A DNA stretch of 64,000 nt from Symsagittifera roscoffensis (taxonomy: Eukaryota; Xenacoelomorpha; Acoela; Convolutidae). Positions within the stretch are counted from its first letter, which is position 1. Each line of letters opens with the position of its first letter. Under the pieces are notes generated by a model that ran no database searches, was not told where the DNA came from, and saw only the letters and a program-made list of their open reading frames with translations. The DNA is taken from assembly GCF_963678635.1 (NCBI RefSeq), contig NC_087068.1:28398318-28462317 (forward strand). The letters are read 5' to 3'. Shown here piece by piece: positions 44,487 to 56,615 of this stretch. The position numbers and the translations under genes were made by a program.

Positions 44487-46080
44487 AACAAAAAATCGGA
44501 ATTGAAAAACTCAAAATCTTATTAACCCACCGTTGAGTCATCCAAATTTTTCTCACGGTTTTTAACAAAAAATCTAGGTAAATTTTCATAGAAACTGATA
44601 GTTTGCATTTATTGCAGAGCCCTCTGCATTAAAAATTAACAAAAATCAATTCAACACTGAAATTGGAGCGATCTCAAAGATGAGCTGCAGTCATCATTTG
44701 TGTTTTTTGGAATGTTCTTTAACATGTTTTTGGCGTCAATTCCGGCAAAAACTGCGTTTTCCGCATCAAAAAAATGTTTTTTTTTGGCATTCAACAACTT
44801 TCAAATAATTTTCCTAAATAAAAATTATGTTTTTTAAACATCAGTTTAATTAACTTTCTAATCTAGTGTGTGGGTATGGTCCAAAAAATAGACCTTAGAG
44901 ACAGAAAATTTTTTCGAAAACAACATAAATTAACCTAAATTTGGAGCCAGTAAACATAATCTTTTTCATATATCAAGTTTCGAACTTAATGAGCGCAAGT
45001 TTAGGCAAAATATTTCTCCGTCTCAAAAAATTTTAACCTTTTATTCTGCTCAAATTTTTGAATACAATTGTTCTAACTAGTGAAAGTTGGAAGAATCTAA
45101 AATTAACTGTTGTTTCAATTTTTTCCAACGTACGAGTAACAAGTACGAGTAAAGCAAGTGAATAAGGTATTTTTCGAAACCTTTTTTTTGTACTTTGTAC
45201 AGCTACTTGAACGCCCGTTTGATAAGCTTACTTCTGTTCGGAGCATTATTCGCTCATCTCCTATTACCACGTGCAAAAAGGTACAAACTTGAGGAAAAGA
45301 GCCACTTTCTGTTCTTATTTGTAGAGCAATCAGCTACTCTTATTTTTTGTTAGGCTTAGTCGGAAAAACACAGCCGCAAGGCGCCATGCCATGCAAATTC
45401 TTCAATCAATTGGAAGTTTAAAACAAAAAATGTATTCTTTTAATTGATCAAATTACATTACATTAAGAAAGTTAAGAGTTAGGAAAGATATTTTAAGAAA
45501 ACTGCCATAATATTCTTTTCAATAGACATTCTGTATAAAACCTTTTTTGCATAAAAATCATAATTTATAAACGGTTGAAGTGCTAATGGCAATAAAATCG
45601 ATTTTTTTGCGACCAATTTTTGATCCAAATTTTGTTTTTATTTCAAATTTTTTCCAACAAAATATTTTTAACACAAGTATTGTTTTAATTTTAAAATTCT
45701 GTTCACATTTTTTTCATATTTTTCCCAATTTTTTTTCTTTGCTGAGGAGAGGTAATTAAATTGGCGACAAAATAAAAAAAAACAGCTGAAAATGAAACAA
45801 AAAATGAAAAAAAAGCGGGAAAATGTTGATTGGAAATACAGATTAGAGAAGGAAATTTTATTTTCATCGAGAACACTACTTTTAGCCTTATCTTTTAAAC
45901 CTGTTTTTCTTAAAGCAGTAAAAACTTTTTTATAAATTAAAAATTAAAGTGTAAATATTTAATTACTTTTCGAAATTTTTCATAACACTTTTTTCTGTGT
46001 AAATCCAGAGGAAAATCACGGTTCTTCAGGCGATCATTTATTTAATTTATATCAATCAATGCGCACGCGAACTGGAAACA
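44487..46080. other. Anonymous AT-rich DNA, no gene seen
   Basis: No supported gene or repeat family; long A and T runs. Confidence 0.6.
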
Positions 46081-46083
46081 TTT

Positions 46084-46148
46084 TATTATGATTATTATTG
46101 TTATTATTATTATGATGATTATGATTGTTATAATCATTATTATAGCTA
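46084..46148 (+). repeat. Imperfect (ATT)n microsatellite
   Basis: Trinucleotide run of attatt with atg and att variants, directly before a HINE-like copy. Confidence 0.85.
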
Positions 46149-46153
46149 TTATG

Positions 46154-46567
46154 GTTGTTCCGACTTTCGATACGAAAGTAACGGAATATTTGTGTTCGAG
46201 GTGGTTTTTTGTTTCTTCAGACAAATTTCGACTTTTTAACTAGCCATTTTTGACGGAATTTTTTTTATCATTCGAAAGGTATTGTTGTCCTGAGCTCAAA
46301 TTTGAAAAGATATTTTTACCTGTGATCATTTTTTGTAGAGTTACAAGGGTTTAAATATTGCCCTTTTGGCCAATTTGGGACAATTAACGCGCAATTTTTT
46401 TCGCGCTATTAACGCGTAAGCGAGATTTAACCCGTCTTAAAAATTGTTCCAAATTGGTTCAGAAAGCTTATATGCCATATTTGATTTGTTAATAAGAGCA
46501 AAATCTATCACTTTGTAGTATATATGAGGTGTGGGGTGATGTTCTCACAAAAATCTCAATTTAAAAA
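46154..46567 (+). repeat. HINE-like short repeat, 3' end missing
   Basis: Starts ttgttccgactttcgatac and keeps the gatcatttttt and taacgcgcaa landmarks up to the gtgtggggtgatg box. It then breaks off without the subterminal repeat, hairpin or tail. Confidence 0.75.
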
Positions 46568-46732
46568 ACTTACTCGCAATCAAATATGTTGCAAAATCTA
46601 ATTCAAAATTCTTGGAATCGTAAACTTGACCATGCTTCAACTAGCTTAGAACTTTCTTTATATGTCACGGCTGTCTTTCAACCTCAATTGCTGTACTACT
46701 GTAAAGGTATACGTTCCGCGCTTTTTAGGTTT

Positions 46733-47254
46733 ATTGTTCCGACTTTCGATACGAAAGTAACGGAATATTTGTGCTCGGGGTGGGTTTTTTTTCTTCATAC
46801 AAATTTTGACTTTTTAGCTAGCCATTTTTGACCAAAAATTTATAAATCATTCGAAAGCTACTGTTGTTCTGAGCTTAAATTTGAAAATAAATTTCATCTG
46901 TGATCATTTTTCGTAAAGTTACGGGGGTTTAAAGATTGCCATTTGGGCCACTTTGGTACAATTAAGGCGCGAATTTTTTCGCGCTATTAACACGTAATCC
47001 GTATAAGAAACCGTTCCAAATTGGTTGAAAGAAGCTTATTCGCCATAATTGATTTGTTACCACGAGCGAAATCTATCACTTCGTATTTCATATGGCGTGT
47101 GGGTGGATGATTTTCACAAAAAGTTTCATATTTAAGAAAAAAAAATTTTCTTTCTGTTTTTTTTCTTTTAATTTTTAAATGTTATTACTGCTCCATAAAC
47201 CAAAAAAGGCAGTCGGAACATTCAGGGCTTTGTCCTGATACGAGCAATCTTGTT
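46733..47254 (+). repeat. HINE-like short repeat, full-length copy
   Basis: Starts attgttccgactttcgatac, has an altered core (aaggcgcgaattttttcgcg), and ends with ggcagtcgga, the hairpin (one change) and gatacgagcaatcttgtt. The same altered core occurs in the copy at 61319, marking a subfamily. Confidence 0.8.
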
Positions 47255-47470
47255 AATTTTGTTCTTACTCTTATTACTTTCTCAATCGAAACCACATTTT
47301 GCTATACTTTTTGTGGCAAAACTTGAGCCGTTTTTCGCCTTCTCCGACATCTCATTCAATAGCAATCTTAAAATGTTTAAAAAATTCCTTTTATATTTTG
47401 AAAATGAATTTTTCCGTAATTTTTTACTGGGATGAGCTGAGTTTTTCAACTACATTTGTTTTTAATGCCA

Positions 47471-47698
47471 ATTCTCCGCATCATACTGTCTATAGCTCTT
47501 AGGAACTTTTCTAAGCAATTTTTGTTGTAGGCATAAAATTTCAATCCTATTATACCAGGAAAATGCCTTAACATTACAAAAATCTCAAAGTAAACCCTAA
47601 GTCAGTTTGCTCTTGAAAATCAAAAACCGAATAGTTTTCCGAGTGCATATAATTAAATAACATAAATGATATACCTTTTTCTAAGTATATATATCTCA
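47471..47698 (+). repeat. Direct repeat R1 flanking a GC-richer block
   Basis: attctccgcatcatactgtc through to cctttttctaagtat. Almost the same sequence returns at 48591-48805, with a 13-base length difference near the end. Non-coding. Confidence 0.85.
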
Positions 47699-48590
47699 GC
47701 GGACCCCGACGCACACAGTGCGTCCCGTAGCTTATCCTAGCCATGCTGAGATGAGTCGGATACTCTTGCTACCTGGTCACTTAAAGGGAGCTTGTAGTGC
47801 ATACGACATCCCACCTTACGTGACCAGCTTGGATCCTATAGGGGCACCACTCCTATTCAATCCCACTCGTTGGCCCATGGTCATCATAGATAACCCACAG
47901 GGATAACTTAAAAGGTCTCTGGCTTAGATCGAGGTCTTTGGCTTAGACCGATGAGCATAGCTCATGCACTACTTGGGCAGGAATCTCGTATCGCCAGCTT
48001 TCTTTCCCCTACTAACAGACAGCTAGGAAAAACCGATAACCCGCTGTCAGCATTCGGGTCCATACTAACCGGCAACTTAAGATCCTTTAACAATCGCCAG
48101 TAACTATAGAACATAGCTACCGCTTTGAGGGAAGAGTATCCCTAAAACTCCTTTAAACAGAAGGGTTTTTACACGACTATGCAAGCATAGACCTTCGCCG
48201 AACACGAAGCCGCACAAAGTGTTGATAGACGTACGGGAAACCCGCCATTGGTTAGACCAATGACAGGAGGGGCATGCGCAAATACAAAGATGTCGGGTAT
48301 CCCCCAAGGCTCACATTTGCCGAAGCAACGCTCCCCTTGGTTCGCACCTACGTCTCTAAGCACTGGGCAATGCGGCGTGTGACGCTAGCAGAATTGGCCT
48401 CGTTTGATGAACCGTCGGTGTTATACTGCAAACTCCACACAGTATAACGCGCAGGCAGACAGGAAATACAAATACCTACCCGACAGTTCAAAAGCTCAGA
48501 CCAATTCCCCAGGATGCACCGGGGTAGATCCGATTACTGCGGACCACACCGTAAAGGACTACACCACTCGAGGAGGTGCCACACTAAAGC
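47699..48590. mobile_element. GC-richer block of 892 bp between direct repeats
   Basis: Composition changes abruptly from AT-rich flanks to a mix with many GC-rich words (cagcggaccccgacgc, gcaccggggtagatccg). Poly-A and poly-T runs disappear. The longest frames (about 63-72 codons on either strand) look random and overlap. No tRNA, rRNA, ribozyme core or retroelement motif could be identified. Together with R1 and R2 it forms an R-B-R arrangement. Possible origins: a terminal-repeat element, integration of a circular molecule, or a truncated satellite array. Confidence 0.5.
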
Positions 48591-48805
48591 ATTCTCCGCA
48601 TCATACTGTCTATAGCTCTTAGGAACTTTTCTAAGCAATTTTTGTTGTAGGCATAAAATTTCAATCCTATTATAACAGGAAAAATGCCATAACATTACAA
48701 AAATCTCAAACATAACCCTAAGTCAGTTTGCTCTTCAAACAGACAAAATCAAAAACCGAGTGCATATAATTAAATAACATAAATGATATACCTTTTTCTA
48801 AGTAT
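48591..48805 (+). repeat. Direct repeat R2 flanking the GC-richer block
   Basis: Second copy of R1, same orientation. The flanks outside the pair do not match each other, and no short target duplication was seen. Confidence 0.85.
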
Positions 48806-50509
48806 TTCTTTTTACACCCGGTACACACGGTAGAATTTGGAGAATATTGTTGTTTGGTCTTGTGATATATGGTATCTATAAAACCTCATTTATGATACCC
48901 ATAAAACAAAAAAGTTCAATATACTTCGCAGACTGTTGATCGCATGGTCAGATTTACGCCCTCTTAAATGACAAAAGAACATCCATGGAATTGTCATCGC
49001 AGCTATATATTTTTTGCACAGCTCCCTATGGTATGTGTGTATTTGCACCGTTGCGTGTTCTTAGGGCTTTTGAAATAGAAGCATAGCAATAAAACAGAGA
49101 GCTTTTATTGATTAATTTTTTATCTCTATCCTTCAAAAGCGGCAGGCATGTAGAAAATTTGTATATACGCCAGACACGCACGCGCTCTGAAAATGGCAAA
49201 AATGCCTGAAGTAATTTAGAAAAAATCCTTAAGATTGCACCAGTTTCAAATACAGCTACTATGCGTCAAACTGATACAAATTCTTTGTCGATAGAAGGTA
49301 TTTACTAAAATAGCTACGGGAGAGACGCAATATTAAAAATATATTTGGAATAGCTCTCAGTTTTGATGTCATAGTTGATTGAAAAAAGGCATAAGGAAGT
49401 CAGTGAACAACATTCACAATATCCATTATAGTACAAACATTACTTCCTTCTGTTTAGCTCCTAAAACTCATATTTTTGGTCATTGTTCAATATTCATGCG
49501 TATCTTTGTTAAATATTTCAATGGCAAAATTTTGCAACAAACCAACTTGTACCAACTTGAAAACGCTTTAGTTTTTTTTTTCTACAAATGATACAAAAAA
49601 TGACTCTAGTATTCGCCGATGTTTTGAATTAAAAACGCTCATCAATTTCGATTTATGTCTTTCCACTTTGGCTTTAAAACATTCACATTGTTTTTTATAT
49701 CTGACAAATATGGAAGTCAAATCGAATACGTCGATCATTTTTGTCATGAAGATTGATCCTTTGAAGCCCGATTTTTCGAAACAAAAGAACTCATAAAAAT
49801 AACTTTTCTGATTAAAATGGAAACCTGATTTAAAAAGTGTGACTTCGCACTTTTGATCCATACACTTGAGCTTAACAACTTCCGCTTCAAACTGTTTAAC
49901 TGTGAAGGAAAGTGAAAATTTTCATTCCGCAGTATTGCTTTTCCTTAAGTGAAGTCCCATCTTTGATTTGTCCAAATTCCGCCCATTTTACCCTTTTGTC
50001 ACGCACTAAGTGTATTCATCTCAACTTTTAAGTATTATCTTACCCCCTTTTTGTTAGCATTTTTATTCCAAGTCCCAACCCATTTTCGACTTATTTGCTT
50101 AATGGCAAAAAGTACTTTTATTTCAGTTTGAAAGCGTCACGCATTTAAGCTACTTGGGTTTTTGCCTGCGCTAAAAACAAATGATATCGTAAGTTATTTG
50201 ACGTGAACTTTTGTGAGCAACCGGCCACATGGTTCAAAACTTCACATAAAAAATCAATACAAATACGTCATTTTATCAGCGCCTATCAATCAACTACCTG
50301 CACTGGGAGCACATTTTAATAGAATCTTTTTCAAAGAAGTTCCCAATCAAAAGCACCTAACGAGCAGAACCATTTTGTGGCCTGTTTAAACGTTACTTAT
50401 ACAATTCGTTGCTCAGAAATTTCTCTTTTTTGCTGTTTACTGCAGCTAGCATTAACAAATATCTTGAAATTATAACTTTCATCCGATTTGGTGGCTTAAT
50501 TGGGCTGAA
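48806..50509. other. Anonymous DNA
   Basis: Open frames near 49379-49861 overlap on both strands and have no splice or start support. No repeat family of the window was seen here. Confidence 0.45.
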
Positions 50510-50595
50510 ATGTCGCTGCGAAGCCGCGTGTCAAAATCAGTCAGTCCGCTAATGAGGAGAAAGATGATAAGTGGAAGTGTCATTTCCTCTTTCAC
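50510..50595 (+). CDS. Candidate alternative first coding exon of dystrobrevin
   Basis: ATG at 50510 (tgaaATGT) opens 28 codons, MSLRSRVSKSVSPLMRRKMI then SGSVISSF, and ends ...TTC AC at a textbook donor gtaagt (50596). The phase left over (two bases, AC) is the one the first shared dystrobrevin exon at 56616 needs, and is identical to the end of the other candidate first exon (ATG AC at 56310). No other exon in the right phase was found between 50596 and 56616. It would give a short basic N-terminus from an upstream promoter. Linkage to dystrobrevin is inference. Confidence 0.35.
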
Positions 50596-52049
50596 GTAAG
50601 TAATTTTTAAAGTTATTTTCCCACTTTTTCATAATTTGCTCTGCTTTCTCTTTAAACAAGAGATGTTTGGTTCTAGTGTTGGTATAAAATAATCAAAGAA
50701 CTAAACTCGATTTGAAGTGAGCAAAATTTGACCTGAATTCATTTAAAGCAAGAGCGGAAGGGGGTATTTCCAATTGGTTTTTCAATCACGTCTCGAACAC
50801 TCTGCCGCGTCTTTTCAAAAAGCTTATGACGCAGTCGCAAACTAATTTATGCAAAATTCCCGGTACTTTGCAAGGCTATGACCGAAACGTTGCGTTTTTG
50901 CCGAGCCTCCTTTATCAAATTGTGATCACATCGGCGGTGTTACTATATAATAATATGGGTTGGTCGACCTTAAATTGATGGCGCACAGTATAGATATAAA
51001 AGTTAGTCAGATAGCCGAAATACTCAGTAAGACGCTGATAATACGGGGAAATGTCTTTTTTCAGGCTGTTTGTTTGATGTGTTGTTTTTCATCGTCTAAT
51101 GGAAACTGTAGTGATTTCAAAGTAAACACATGTCATTTATACCTGAGCGAATATCGAGTTCTGGTGCGAAGTGAATCGATGATGGCTTTTTATATAAACT
51201 TTGGGGAATATATAGAGAAATTTAGCCGTCTTTTGTAGGTTAACTAAATAAACATGTGAAAGGTGTTTTCATACTTTTTAAAGAGAAAACCAAAGCCACC
51301 AAAATACTTGATAAAGGTGACATTTTTCTTTGCTGTTTTCTAAATTTTTCAGAATTTAGAACAAATTCGGAAAAACCAATAAGCATTTGACAACCGATTT
51401 TGATACTTCCATAGATGCAAACTTAGATGATTATTTCTCAAATTGCCAAAAAAGTATACCAACGAACAAAGCGAAAACTCATTAGGTCGAGTGATTTCTT
51501 CGTCACAAGGAAAATTATCAAACTAATAATAATCTTCGCCTGGCGAGCGGTCACCTTGGATTCTTCCGCCAAAATGTTTTCTTTTTTTGCAGAACATTTT
51601 TTTATTAAAAAAGAATTATCGGTAAGGAAGCACAACATTTAGAGTAAATTTTAAGCGCAAACTCCGCGTTCATTATTCCATCTTTCATTTAAAATGATGA
51701 TCATAAAGGCATAGGGTGGTTTTTTTATTCAGATTATTTTTACAATGAAAATTAAAAGCGCGAGTATCAATCCGGAAATTTTCTGATTGCAAAGCCAGTG
51801 TGCTTGCAATTGACAAAATGCAATCGGCAGCTTCTCGATTAGTACTCAAAAGTTTCAATACGAAAAGTTTTTACGGAAAAATTTATTGCGCGCTGATAAC
51901 AATTGCAAACTGAATTGAGGCAAAATAATTGGTCCTTTTAATTTGACACAAGTTTTGGCATTTCACATTTGATATTGGTAGTACAATTTTATGGTTTAAC
52001 GAAAAAAAATCCTACAAACACTGATCAAAACGAGTTAGTGACAGTGAGA
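50596..52049. other. No supported gene
   Basis: A TATATAATA run near 50944 and a 92-codon frame at 50960-51238 are present, but the frame starts at a non-AUG codon and the acceptor-like ttttttcag inside it leads to early stops. Confidence 0.4.
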
Positions 52050-52093
52050 ATACTCACGGCTTCGTTCTGATATACGAGCAGAGCAGTCTTGTT
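52050..52093 (+). repeat. HINE-like repeat, 3' tail only
   Basis: cttcgttctgatatacgagc then agagcagtcttgtt: a damaged hairpin plus tail, with a small internal duplication (gagca). The next copy starts directly after it. Confidence 0.55.
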
Positions 52094-52557
52094 GTTTCGA
52101 CTTTCGATACGAAAGTAATAGAACATTTGTGCTCGGGGTGGATTTTTTTCTTCAGACAAATTTCGCCTTTTTAACTAGCCATTTTTGACCAAAATTTTTA
52201 AATATAATTCGAAAGGTATTGTTGTCCTGAGCTTAAATTTGAAAAGATATTTTACCTGTGAACATTTTTCAAAAAGTTATGGGGATTTAAAGGTAGCCAT
52301 TTTGGCTATTTTAGCCAATTTGGGACAACTAACGCGCGATATATTTCGCGCTATTAATATAACGCGAAATCTATTCTTTTGTAAATTATATGGCGTGTGG
52401 GGTGATGATTTTCAGAGAAAATTTCAAATTTTAGAGAAAAAAAAAATTTCATTTCATTTTATTACATTAAATTTTTTTCTAATGATTTTACTGCTCCAAA
52501 AACCTTAAAAGGCAGTCGGAACATTCAGGGCTTTGCCTTGATACGAGCAGTCTTGTT
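52094..52557 (+). repeat. HINE-like short repeat, nearly full-length
   Basis: Starts gtttcgactttcgatac directly after another copy's tail. The region between the core and the gtgtggggtgatg box is shortened by about 80 bases. The 3' subterminal repeat, hairpin and tail are intact. Confidence 0.75.
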
Positions 52558-52880
52558 TAAACTATGCCTGCGAGTGGATCATTGTAGACCATGGATATGA
52601 ATGGCATATAAAACTGTTCAGAAAATTTGTTTATTCCTGAAAATGATTGCAAGTGTTTTGCTACAACAAGGCGGTATCCTCGATTGGGTGAAAAAATATG
52701 CAGATTCTGTAATTTTGGTATTCGAGTTTTGCTTAGAGAAAAGATAGTAGCATAAGATTTCCGTTAGTTTGTTCGAAAGTTTGAACTGCTATAAAACTAT
52801 TTGCTGTAAATATCAAGAACAGCACCAAATTGGGTTGTTTCATACAATTGACATTGTTAATAACTCAAAGTTTTTTCATT

Positions 52881-53320
52881 ATTGTTCTGACCATTTTGAA
52901 AAAAAAATGACGAAATTTGTTAAAATCATCCAAAACGTATTATGATTTTGAGATTAGTTTTAAACTGATATTTCACCTTTTTTGGAAAAATATGGGGTTT
53001 TCAAGGCTAGGGATTTAATTAATTTGGGACAATTACTGCGCAATATTTTTCATGCTATTGACGCGCAAGCGGAGATTTAATCCGTCTTAGAAATTAGTCC
53101 AAATAGGATTGAGGCAAGATTTTTAGTCTATTCAGTTTATTGTAACAAAGCAAAATGTATCATTTTAAATTTTACCAGCGTGTGGGGTGTCAAACTTTAA
53201 AGAAAACTTCAAAAAATTTGGTTGAATTTTTTTATAGAAAACTTTATCAATTGTTTTAATTCAAACTATTCCTAGAAATTAAAAGCGGTCGGAAAATTCA
53301 AGGCTTATTCAAAATTCTTA
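52881..53320 (+). repeat. HINE-like repeat, diverged copy
   Basis: attgttctgaccattttg, gatatttcacctttt, gacaattactgcgcaatat and agcgtgtggggtgtc occur in family order, ending with agcggtcggaaaattca. The tail is not preserved. Confidence 0.6.
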
Positions 53321-53822
53321 TTATTCCGACTTTTGAAGGAAGCGGAAGTTTAATGCTCGGTGTGGTTTTTTTACTCAGTAAATGTTCGCCGATCGAAATA
53401 AACGTTTTCAACAAAATTTTTTTATACCCCATTGAAGATATTGACTTTCTGAGTTCAATATTAAAAAGATGTTTTTACCTCCACTTACTTTTGTAAAGCT
53501 TGGTGGTTTGAAAATGGCCAAATTAGCTATGTTATGGACTAAATTTTGCGTGCTTTGAAGACTTTGTTCATATTGTTGAGAGCGTAACGCGAACTATTTA
53601 TGCGTGGCGAATTTTATACCACAACAAAATCGTCCCAAATTGAAATGAGGCTCGCTAATTGGATCGGTCGAATTACTTTCACATGTCTCAAAGTTTCACC
53701 CTTTGATATTGTCAAATAGTTATAGGTTTTCAAGATTTTCGTTTCCAAAAAACTATTTGATATGAATTATGGGTTAGGTCGGAACTTTCAGGGCTTCGCC
53801 CTGATAAACGAGCAAGATTGTT
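53321..53822 (+). repeat. HINE-like repeat, diverged full-length copy
   Basis: Starts ttattccgacttttgaagg and ends ggtcggaactttcagggc with an intact GGGCTTCGCCC hairpin and a variant tail (gataaacgagcaagattgtt). The middle is strongly changed. The conserved ends over a diverged middle suggest the ends are what matters. Confidence 0.65.
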
Positions 53823-53926
53823 TCTTTGTCCTCAATTGAATTGTTTGTTTTATCACAAAGCAATGACTAAGTGAGGCAAATAGCATAACTTTGCAAATAT
53901 TCACTTTGCCACGGCTTCTCTTTATT

Positions 53927-54454
53927 ATTGTTCCACCTTTCGAAACGAAAGTAACGGAATATTTGTTGTCCGGGTGTTTTTTTTTTCTTCAAACAAATTT
54001 CGAATTTTTGACTAGCCATTTCGACAAAAATTACTTTCAAAAGGTATTGTTATCCTTGGTTTGAATTTGAAAAGATATTTCACCTGTGATCATTTTTCGT
54101 AAGGTTATGGGTGTTTAATGATTGCTATTTTGGCCAATTTAGGACAATTAACGCGCGATATATTTCGCGCTATTAACGCGTAAGCGGAGATTTAATACGT
54201 CTTAGAAATCGTTCCAAATTGGTTGAAGGAAGCTCATTTGCCAGAACTGATTTATTAGTATCAGCGAAATTTATCTTTTTGTATTTTATATGGCGTGTGG
54301 GGGATGATTTTCATAAAAATCTCAAATTCGAAAGAGAAAAATTTCTTTTGTTTTTTGTTTAAATTTAATTTTTTCATGTTTTTACTGCTCCATAGACGAC
54401 CTGAAAAGGCAGTCGGAACATTCAGGGCTTTGCCTTGATAGGAGCAGTCTTGTT
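53927..54454 (+). repeat. HINE-like short repeat, full-length copy
   Basis: Starts attgttccacctttcgaaac, has the intact CpG-rich core (54148-54184), and ends with hairpin and tail gataggagcagtcttgtt. Confidence 0.8.
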
Positions 54455-55873
54455 GAATTAGTTTTTCTCTGAAGTTTTAAAAGTTGGACTGAAACAAACC
54501 TTAAGAAAAAGCTGGGCTGCATATGCTGAATAAAATTTATCTATTACTCAAATAAGTCGGTTAGATGAGATTTTAAATTGCAGTATTGTTGCATATTTTT
54601 ATCCCCTTTCTTAAAATATGTCAGAAAAATTTTTAAAAGCCTATAAACAAATTCAAAGCTGAACTGTGCTGCTTATAACTTCTTATTTCACTTTTTTTGA
54701 TACCAGATTGAGCTATCTGATTTAAAACAAACTTTTGCCAATTTTAGTAGCAGATTTTTATGGTCTTTCTATGATGCGATTTATCGCTTCCTTTTTGCAG
54801 CATATGATATTTCAAAACGCGTTGCGATTTTTATGTCTCAGACTTCTAAAAATTTAGAGATAATAAATTATATCCGATCCATTTATTACCACAGTTTCCA
54901 TTTTTATCAGAAAATTATAGATACGCATGGTGGTCGGAATGAAACAAAATATTCGCCAGTTTCCTATAAACTGTGTTGCTTAAATTTGATATTCTGAATT
55001 TAGCCGATATTTTTAAGTCCTCGCGGCCGCCTTGGAATAATTTTCTGTCGTAAAACCAAATTAAGTCTTAACTTATCATTTATTTGTGCTTTAATACCTG
55101 TTGTCAATCAACGTGCAAGGGATGAGCGCTTAACTTCAGAGGCCGGAATCTGAGTTACCTTCCCGAATTTAATCCGATAAATTGGGAATATTTTAGCCTG
55201 AAATCTCCAGCCATTCGTTGCATTAATTTTATGCCCAAGTTAAGGTGAAATGGTAGCGGTAATAATCAATACAACCCTTCCCGACTAACTTCAGTTTCAA
55301 AACCCGCCCTGAACAAACTACTTGCAACCTTGTAGAACTAATATTGTATTCCGGTTACCACTTATACAAAATACTATTCCCAAAATTTATAATCCTGCCA
55401 AAATTTCTTGAGGTCTGCTCAAGCACCCTTCTTTGAAAGTTCGAAAAACTCATAAATACCTGGTAGTTCCGAACACAGAAAGAATCCCGTCTTGCGTTAA
55501 CCGGTACCTTCAACCAGATTAGGGGAATTGTTATAATGGAATAATAACTTTGTTATTACCACACAACTGTGTTTATAGTGGAATTCTAAACAGAATTCAC
55601 AATTTATAATCAAACGTCACGCGTAATTTCTAATTGTAGTGTAAATGTCGTCTTGTTGACACTACCGTTTGAATTAAGTTTCTCGGTGATATTGTAACGA
55701 ATGCTAAGTGACTTTGAATCTCTTTTTGTGCCTTCAAGTTGCAGACCTTCATGTTCAGTGAACTGTATTTATATTGAACTTAATTTCAACCCGTTGTCTT
55801 TGATGATTACTAGTATATAGCCCTGCTCCAAAGAAACTTCACTTTTAATTGAACAGTCGAAAAGAGGCATAAA
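54455..55873. promoter_or_regulatory. Upstream region of dystrobrevin exon 1; candidate TATA at 55814
   Basis: From about 55020 the sequence loses the long T and A runs typical of the window and has more mixed composition, as expected for a regulatory and 5' leader region. TATATAG (55814-55820) lies about 54 bases before the ATG at 55874. A small inverted repeat ggaattctaaacagaattc lies at 55581. No ORF of note. Confidence 0.3.
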
Positions 55874-56310
55874 ATGCCAAACTTTTCGTTACTAAACGAA
55901 CGTCCATGGTCAGCAGCTATTGTAAACTGTCTGAGCCCGATTCCAATACCACCTCAGCAACATCCTAATAGTGCCACGGCGAGTAAGTCAGAGAACCATG
56001 CTACGCTTCGGAAGACCAACAGCGGGACTCCCTTGGTTCCCGAGCGACGTCCCTTGCTTCCATTTCCTACTGTCGAAGGTCGGGATCTGTCGATAACCTT
56101 GGAACACTCTTCAGACGCTTCTAAAAAGAGCTCAGATCACCACTCTCCGAACGGTGACGCAACATTGGAGCCGGATACCAAGTTGTCGGGTCTCCCGATG
56201 CACGTTAAGCTGACAAGCGAGAATTGGCAACATGCAACTAGTTTGATCCGTCCTTCTAGAGGAAGGATCCAAAGGATGCCGAATAAGTGCAGAACAGTAT
56301 TTGATATGAC
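55874..56310 (+). CDS. Dyb: Dystrobrevin, candidate N-terminal exon (145 codons)
   Basis: ATG at 55874 (cataaaATGCC) after an in-frame TGA 27 bases upstream. It encodes a low-hydrophobicity, Pro/Ser-rich stretch (SPIPIPPQQHPNSATASKSE; VPERRPLLPFPTVEGRD) that ends in VFDMT. Donor GAC|gtatgc at 56311 leaves AC, which with G of the next exon makes Thr and keeps the downstream frame. Another phase-compatible donor is at 56287 (AATAA|gtgcag). Known dystrobrevins have only a short leader before the EF-hand region, so this extension is unusual; it is probably disordered. Its link to the gene rests on phase and position. Confidence 0.55.
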
Positions 56311-56615
56311 GTATGCGCATCGATCAAGTTTTGATATTATTAAGTTTTGAATGATTTTTTTTTGCTTTTTGTTGTTCAATGACGTTTGGTTTGATTTTTT
56401 TTGGCGCTAGTTTTAAGAATTGGGGCGAATGCATCTAAGAATGGCTTCAAGAAAAGATCAGAAAAGTATTTGGAAGATTCCAATTGATTCCTTATTTGTC
56501 AATACATGTTCGTTAAAATTAACAAATATTGCTTTTTTACTTAAATATAGCTCTTCTATTTGACACAATAGTTTTTTGGTGTAGGTTTTTGTTAATTCCT
56601 GATTTTTTGTTGTAG

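Noticed and set aside
47699-48590. rRNA or organelle insert in the GC-richer block (cagggataact word)
   Set aside because: One short word resembles large-subunit rRNA but neighbouring conserved words are missing.
47699-48590. Hammerhead ribozyme in the GC-richer block (gatgag words)
   Set aside because: The conserved core order (CTGATGA ... GAAA) is not completed.
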